Shown one piece after another: positions 59,891 to 64,000 of a stretch of DNA of 64,000 bases (position 1 is the first letter of the stretch; every line of letters begins with the position of its first letter). Source of the DNA: Merluccius polli (lineage: Eukaryota > Chordata > Actinopteri > Gadiformes > Merlucciidae); NCBI GenBank assembly GCA_030340625.1, contig JAOPHQ010003982.1, positions 246,001-310,000 of the forward strand, written 5' to 3'. The translations under genes and the position numbers were made by a program. The notes beneath the pieces were generated by a model. It saw nothing but the letters and a program-made list of their open reading frames with translations. It had not been told where the DNA came from and did no database searches.

Positions 59891-59897
59891 TTATATA
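59891..59897 (-). promoter_or_regulatory. OlfC-10 TATA box
   Basis: TATATAA on the minus strand, 63 bases above the chosen start. No TACGTCA is found at the expected 34-base offset; that place reads AAACAATTCACTG. Confidence 0.5.
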
Positions 59898-59957
59898 GAC
59901 TTTCCGATAGATGCTGTCCCTCTCTTCGAGTAAACAATTCACTGCTTCAGTGCTCAT

Positions 59958-60643
59958 TCAGTTCAGCGTCTTGAATCTCATTATTTTATTGGTATTCTCC
60001 ACTTCCATCAATCTCAAGCAACCAGATATGAGTAACAACGTCCATTTCAAACAAAAAAAATTAGAAAAATGAGAATTCATTATTACTATTGAGGAGATGT
60101 GACTGTGTCCCCCAATATATTTTTCATGGCGCTCAGGGCTGTTTTAAAAATGTTTTTAAAATGTACATACACCAGGTTGCATACATCTAGGTGGACTGAA
60201 TAAACCAGGAAACCAGTTTATAAGTTACTCCTTTCCTAGTTTTACTAAAACTATGACATTTCCTCATCACGTCCTTTTGGCATGAAAATATACTTTTATA
60301 AACAAACATTTTTGAGTAAATATGGATTTCCAGTAGTAGCAGTACTTACAAAGTACTTGCAAAATCAGACAAGGCCTCCAACCGTGCTATTATTATTATT
60401 ATTATTATTATGACTGATGACTGATTGGACTTGACGGTCATAAAACTTTGTTTATTTTGGAAAAATGTTGGAAATGTTGCATTGTTGAATAGATGGTAAA
60501 TTACCTAAAACATTTGATTGCATTTAATGAAACATTAAACAGCGTATGTGTTGCAGGATTAGTAAGGGGGAATAACAGGACAAAGGTCATGACATAGGAG
60601 TGCAGAGCAAAAATGATTACACCATTATATTTGTGTAATACCT
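59958..60643. other. Intergenic between divergent OlfC-10 and OlfC-11, no gene seen
   Basis: AT-rich sequence with an (ATT)n tract near 60390-60410. No coding frame or element ends recognised. Confidence 0.5.
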
Positions 60644-60656
60644 CCATCTAGTGGAC
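60644..60656 (-). promoter_or_regulatory. CTCF-like core upstream of OlfC-11, distal
   Basis: CCATCTAGTGGAC followed by ATGTCTCGAG and GTTTGTGACCA; the downstream sequence also resembles the other blocks (GTTTGTGATC). Confidence 0.4.
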
Positions 60657-60774
60657 ATGTCTCGAGTGAATGTTTGTGACCATTAATGATGTGCAGTTTA
60701 AAAACAATAAGGTCGAGATGGAAGGGTTTACTCAGTAACGACCACAGGGAAAAAAAGTTCTAACGAATATAGAT

Positions 60775-60830
60775 ACTGAATCTGGACCTCTCTAACCTCA
60801 GGCCAGAATGTAATATGTACTAGGCTGCAT
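60775..60830 (+). pseudogene. Relic of a plus-subfamily receptor exon
   Basis: About 55 bases match exon 6 of OlfC-11 and OlfC-9 (TCTAACCTCAGGCCAGA core). They translate as LDLSNLRPECNMY followed by a stop where the genes have DMSNLRPEYNVYKA. No other exon is near. It marks a decayed receptor copy upstream of OlfC-11. Confidence 0.7.
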
Positions 60831-61013
60831 CTAACCCTAACCCTCTGTACAGCATATTACATTTAATACAAACCCTAGCCCTAACGCAATTTAGAAAGGT
60901 GTTCAAGTCTTTTTTCTATCTGTCTATTTTGCACACACTGGAAAAGGATTGAAAAATTATTTTCTGTCTTGGTGCCAAAAAATTGACAATACGTCACAAT
61001 CTGTGTGATACTA

Positions 61014-61026
61014 CCATCTAGTGGAC
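61014..61026 (-). promoter_or_regulatory. CTCF-like core upstream of OlfC-11, proximal
   Basis: CCATCTAGTGGAC in the context GATACTACC, about 420 bases before the start, the distance seen for OlfC-1. Confidence 0.4.
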
Positions 61027-61341
61027 ATTGCTTAACGGACAGTTTTATGACCATACCTTCTGTGTAGGAAAAATTGAAGTGCATTTGTTTTATAATACTA
61101 ATGGGAACAAGACTTCACAAAGCCCCATCAAATATATAGAATGGTACATGAAACAAATCCATAATTTGTCTCATTAATGTTTGAATGGCTCTTTACCTGA
61201 TATTGTAATATTGCATAATAACTGTGGCACTATGTACAGGAGAATAACTAATTTAGTACAAGTTCATATCATAATGCAATTCAGGTTCCACCCCTAAATG
61301 TCTGCCCAGTCCTCATAGGAGATTTTTGATACATTAAACAA

Positions 61342-61380
61342 TGACGTGAAATCGCAAAGGGGATTAGACTGTTTATAAAA
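61342..61380 (+). promoter_or_regulatory. OlfC-11 core promoter
   Basis: TGACGTGA (61342), CAAAGGGG (61355) and TATAAAA (61374) in order, 63 bases from TATA to the start. Confidence 0.55.
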
Positions 61381-61436
61381 TTAAGTTTGAGAAATAATTA
61401 TTAGAAAGGGGGGGGGCATATTAGATGAGGACAGTC

Positions 61437-64000
61437 ATGAGAGCCCATAAGGAATCACACTTGCTTATATGTGTATGTTTATTTTTGTTCTCTTTCTCTT
61501 CCCAAATGTCTTCAACAGGTCCCTTCTCTTGTATGTTACAGAGACAATTTAATCTGAATGGAATGCACAAGTTTGGGGATGTTATTCTGGGAGGGTTATT
61601 TGGGGTCAACTTTTACACAACATTTTCTGAACTGTCTTTTACTTCAGAACCTAAGGACCCCATCTGCAAAGGGTGAGTATGTCAATGATCGCTTTGATCA
61701 AGGTCAATTCAGACTGCATTCATGACATTTTTATGACATTCTTATTACTAATATCTAATTATTATTATTATTTTTTCAGCTTTGACGTTCTAGGATTCAG
61801 ACAGGCCCAGACCATGGCCTTTGCTGTTGATGAAATTAACAGAAACTCCAAACTGCTTCCTAATATATCGTTGGGATACAGTCTATATGATAGCTGTGTC
61901 AAACTAGGGATCTCATTCCGTGCAGCACTGTCTATGACCAGTGGCAGAGGGGAGCCGTTTCAATTAAATGAGAGCTGTTACGGGAATCCTCCTGTTCTAG
62001 GAATTGTTGGAGATTCTTCCTCAACACGTACTATTGCCATTTCTAGCATCGTAAGCTTGTATAATCTACCTTTGGTAGGTTTTCAACTGTTACAAAGATA
62101 CATGGCTTCTGGAAGTTTTTTTTTAATTTCTGTTCAAATGAATCCTTTTAAATCATGTTGAATGAATTGCACTAACATAATACATGCAAAATATGCAAAT
62201 ACAGTACTTCTGCATCTTTGCTTTCGACAGGTGAGTTATTTTGCCACATGTTCCTGTCTGAGTGACAGGAAGCGGTTCCCATCCTTCTTTAGAACTATTC
62301 CAAGTGATGCATTTCAGGTATTGAGCCTTCATGATCACAGAAACATGATTTGTATTATATTATCTTCATGCATAAGTCAAGAACCTTGTTAAAATTAGAA
62401 ACATGCAGGAAAATGTCAGAAAATCTTTTTTTTTATTGAACCAGGTGCGAGCTGTGATCCAGATTCTGAGGCGGTTTGGCTGGACCTGGGTTGGAATGTT
62501 GATCAGTGATGACGACTATGGACTCCACGCCGCTCGATCTTTCCAGTCAGACCTGGCCCAGTCTGGTGGAGGCTGTCTGGCTTATCTGGAGACTCTGCCA
62601 AGGAAAAATTACCAAACTGAATATGAAAGGATCGTTGGCATAATGAAGAAATCCATTGCCCGTGTGGTTATAGTCTTTGCACATGAGACCCATATGCTTA
62701 ATCTTATGCAAGAGGTTAGGGTTTAAGAAATGTCCAAATATGAGTCTTCTTTAGATCAAGTGAAAAGTTTATGGAATGTATGATGTCGTGATTTAATGAA
62801 GGCATGACACGTAATGTGAAAGCCTATATGGATAATTTATGCTGCGTTATCCTATTCAGATGCATTACATTAAATAAAGCACAAAATATATATACATCAG
62901 ATGCATTATTTAAATTGACTACCTGCATTTTACACAATTAAATCTTCAGGTGTTAAAGCAGAATGCTACAGGCCTGCAGTGGATGGCCAGTGAAGCCTGG
63001 ACTGCAGCCACTGTGCTCCATACTCCCAGCTACATGCCTTTTCTTGCCGGCACTCTGGGCATTGCCATCCGCCGGGGGGAGATACCAGGACTCAGGGACT
63101 TCCTACTGAGAATACACCCTAACAATGACACACTCAGCAGTCAGGACAACAATTTAGTATGAGTTTCACCTTACAGATTGATTCAGAATCACAAGTTTTA
63201 CACACTGCCTTTTATATATCTTGTAGGAATACTTTTAAATATATATGTGATCTCAATGCGATTTATGTTTGACTTGAATTCATTAGGTGAAGCAGTTTTG
63301 GGAGAACATATTTCAGTGTAAGTTTGTATCCCCTGGAATGGCGGTGGAAGAGCCGACTAAGGAAAAAGTATGTACAGGGAATGAGGTTCTTAGGAATATG
63401 GACACTGAATTCCTGGACATGTCTAACCTCAGGCCAGAGTACAATGTGTACAAGGCAGTATATGCCCTGGCACATGCCCTACATGACATGCTGCAGTGTG
63501 TTCCAGGGAGCGGGCCTTTCAAAGATCTAAGCTGTGCCAATTTAGAAAGACTGGAGACATGGCAGGTCCGAGTTCAATTCCAACTTAATTGTATTCATAT
63601 TTTAAACATTAAATTATATTAAATTAGGATATTTGCTAGAAAGTCACATATTTGCAAGATTAAATTCAAATTTTGCTTAAAGACAATAAAGTAGTTTTCA
63701 CTTACAGGAATTTGCCATGGTGCGAATTTAAGAAATGAATTGTACATCATAGCTTCACACTTGCAAAAAGTTTATTTATCCTCTGTGTATCTGTGTACAT
63801 CCGTCTCTTTTTTCCCTTACAGCTTGTACATTACTTGCAAATGGTGAATTTCACTACACATTTTGGTGATCATGTATCATTTGATGAGAATGGGGATGCT
63901 TTACCAATCTATGATGTGATGAATTGGATGTGGCTGCCAGAGGGAAGCATGGAGGTTCAAAATGTGGGAGAGGTCAAAGAATTGGCATCGAAAACTGATG
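61437..64000 (+). CDS. OlfC-11, V2R-like class C GPCR (plus subfamily), cut by window edge
   Basis: Seven exons are visible, all in frame: 61437-61672, 61780-62074, 62231-62317, 62445-62714, 62950-63156, 63287-63565 and 63823 to the edge. Exons for the cysteine-rich linker and seven helices would lie beyond 64000. The start MRAHKESHLLICVCLF has a signal peptide. Flytrap motifs are VLGIVGDSSSTRTIAIS, SYFATCSCLSD, FFRTIPSD and SDDDYG. It is closest to OlfC-9. Intron positions equal those of OlfC-1 and OlfC-9. Confidence 0.92.

Noticed and set aside
60830..60850. Telomere-like CTAACCCTAACCC
   Set aside because: Only two units, so too short to call an interstitial telomere array.

Overview
The window is vertebrate nuclear DNA, most likely from a percomorph-type teleost fish. 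It holds a tandem array of olfactory class C receptor genes (OlfC, the fish counterpart of V2R vomeronasal receptors) with GT-AG spliced exons. It is rich in fish-type DNA transposons (hAT, Tc1, Harbinger-like, piggyBac-like), solo LTRs and long (TA)n tracts. I name the receptor genes OlfC-1 to OlfC-11 in window order; these are local labels, not database symbols. Nothing bacterial, no CRISPR and no RNA gene was seen.

Layout: OlfC-1 (+, 428-4902); a transposon stack (5.6-8.0 kb); OlfC-2 and OlfC-3 (-, 8.2-17.1 kb); hAT elements and a purine-rich repeat (17.4-21 kb); OlfC-4 (-, 22.2-25.9 kb); a transposon island with hAT, solo LTR and two Tc1 copies (26.3-30.6 kb); a broken receptor OlfC-5 (-, 31.4-33.1 kb); OlfC-6 (-, 33.5-37.3 kb); another hAT and purine repeat (37.6-39.5 kb); OlfC-7 and OlfC-8 (-, 40.9-49.2 kb); OlfC-9 (+, 50.6-54.9 kb); OlfC-10 (-, 56.1-59.8 kb); OlfC-11 (+, 61.4 kb, running off the right edge). 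Nine receptors are complete with intact reading frames, one is cut by the window edge and one is a pseudogene.

The plus-strand genes (1, 9, 11) form one subfamily. The minus-strand genes form another, which splits into an a type (2, 5, 7) and a b type (3, 6, 8); OlfC-4 and OlfC-10 are mosaics of a and b. Repeated a-b pairs, shared intergenic blocks and a-b mosaics indicate growth by unequal crossing-over and gene conversion. Each receptor should be a cell-surface dimeric GPCR with a Venus-flytrap ligand domain, a cysteine-rich linker and seven membrane helices. By family knowledge these act in olfactory sensory neurons, probably as amino-acid sensors.

The most unusual observations are as follows. 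(1) The exon that is single in classical V2R genes (exon 3) is cut by three introns in the plus subfamily and by two introns at different places in the minus subfamily. (2) Every minus gene has a GC donor at the same splice site. (3) One gene has lost a splice acceptor but has an in-frame substitute 3 bases away. (4) A TGACGTA box stands at identical spacing from the TATA box in five minus genes. (5) A CTCF-like motif recurs upstream of the plus genes and in each duplicated intergenic block. (6) The (TA)n tracts upstream of b genes have been hit by different transposons in different copies.
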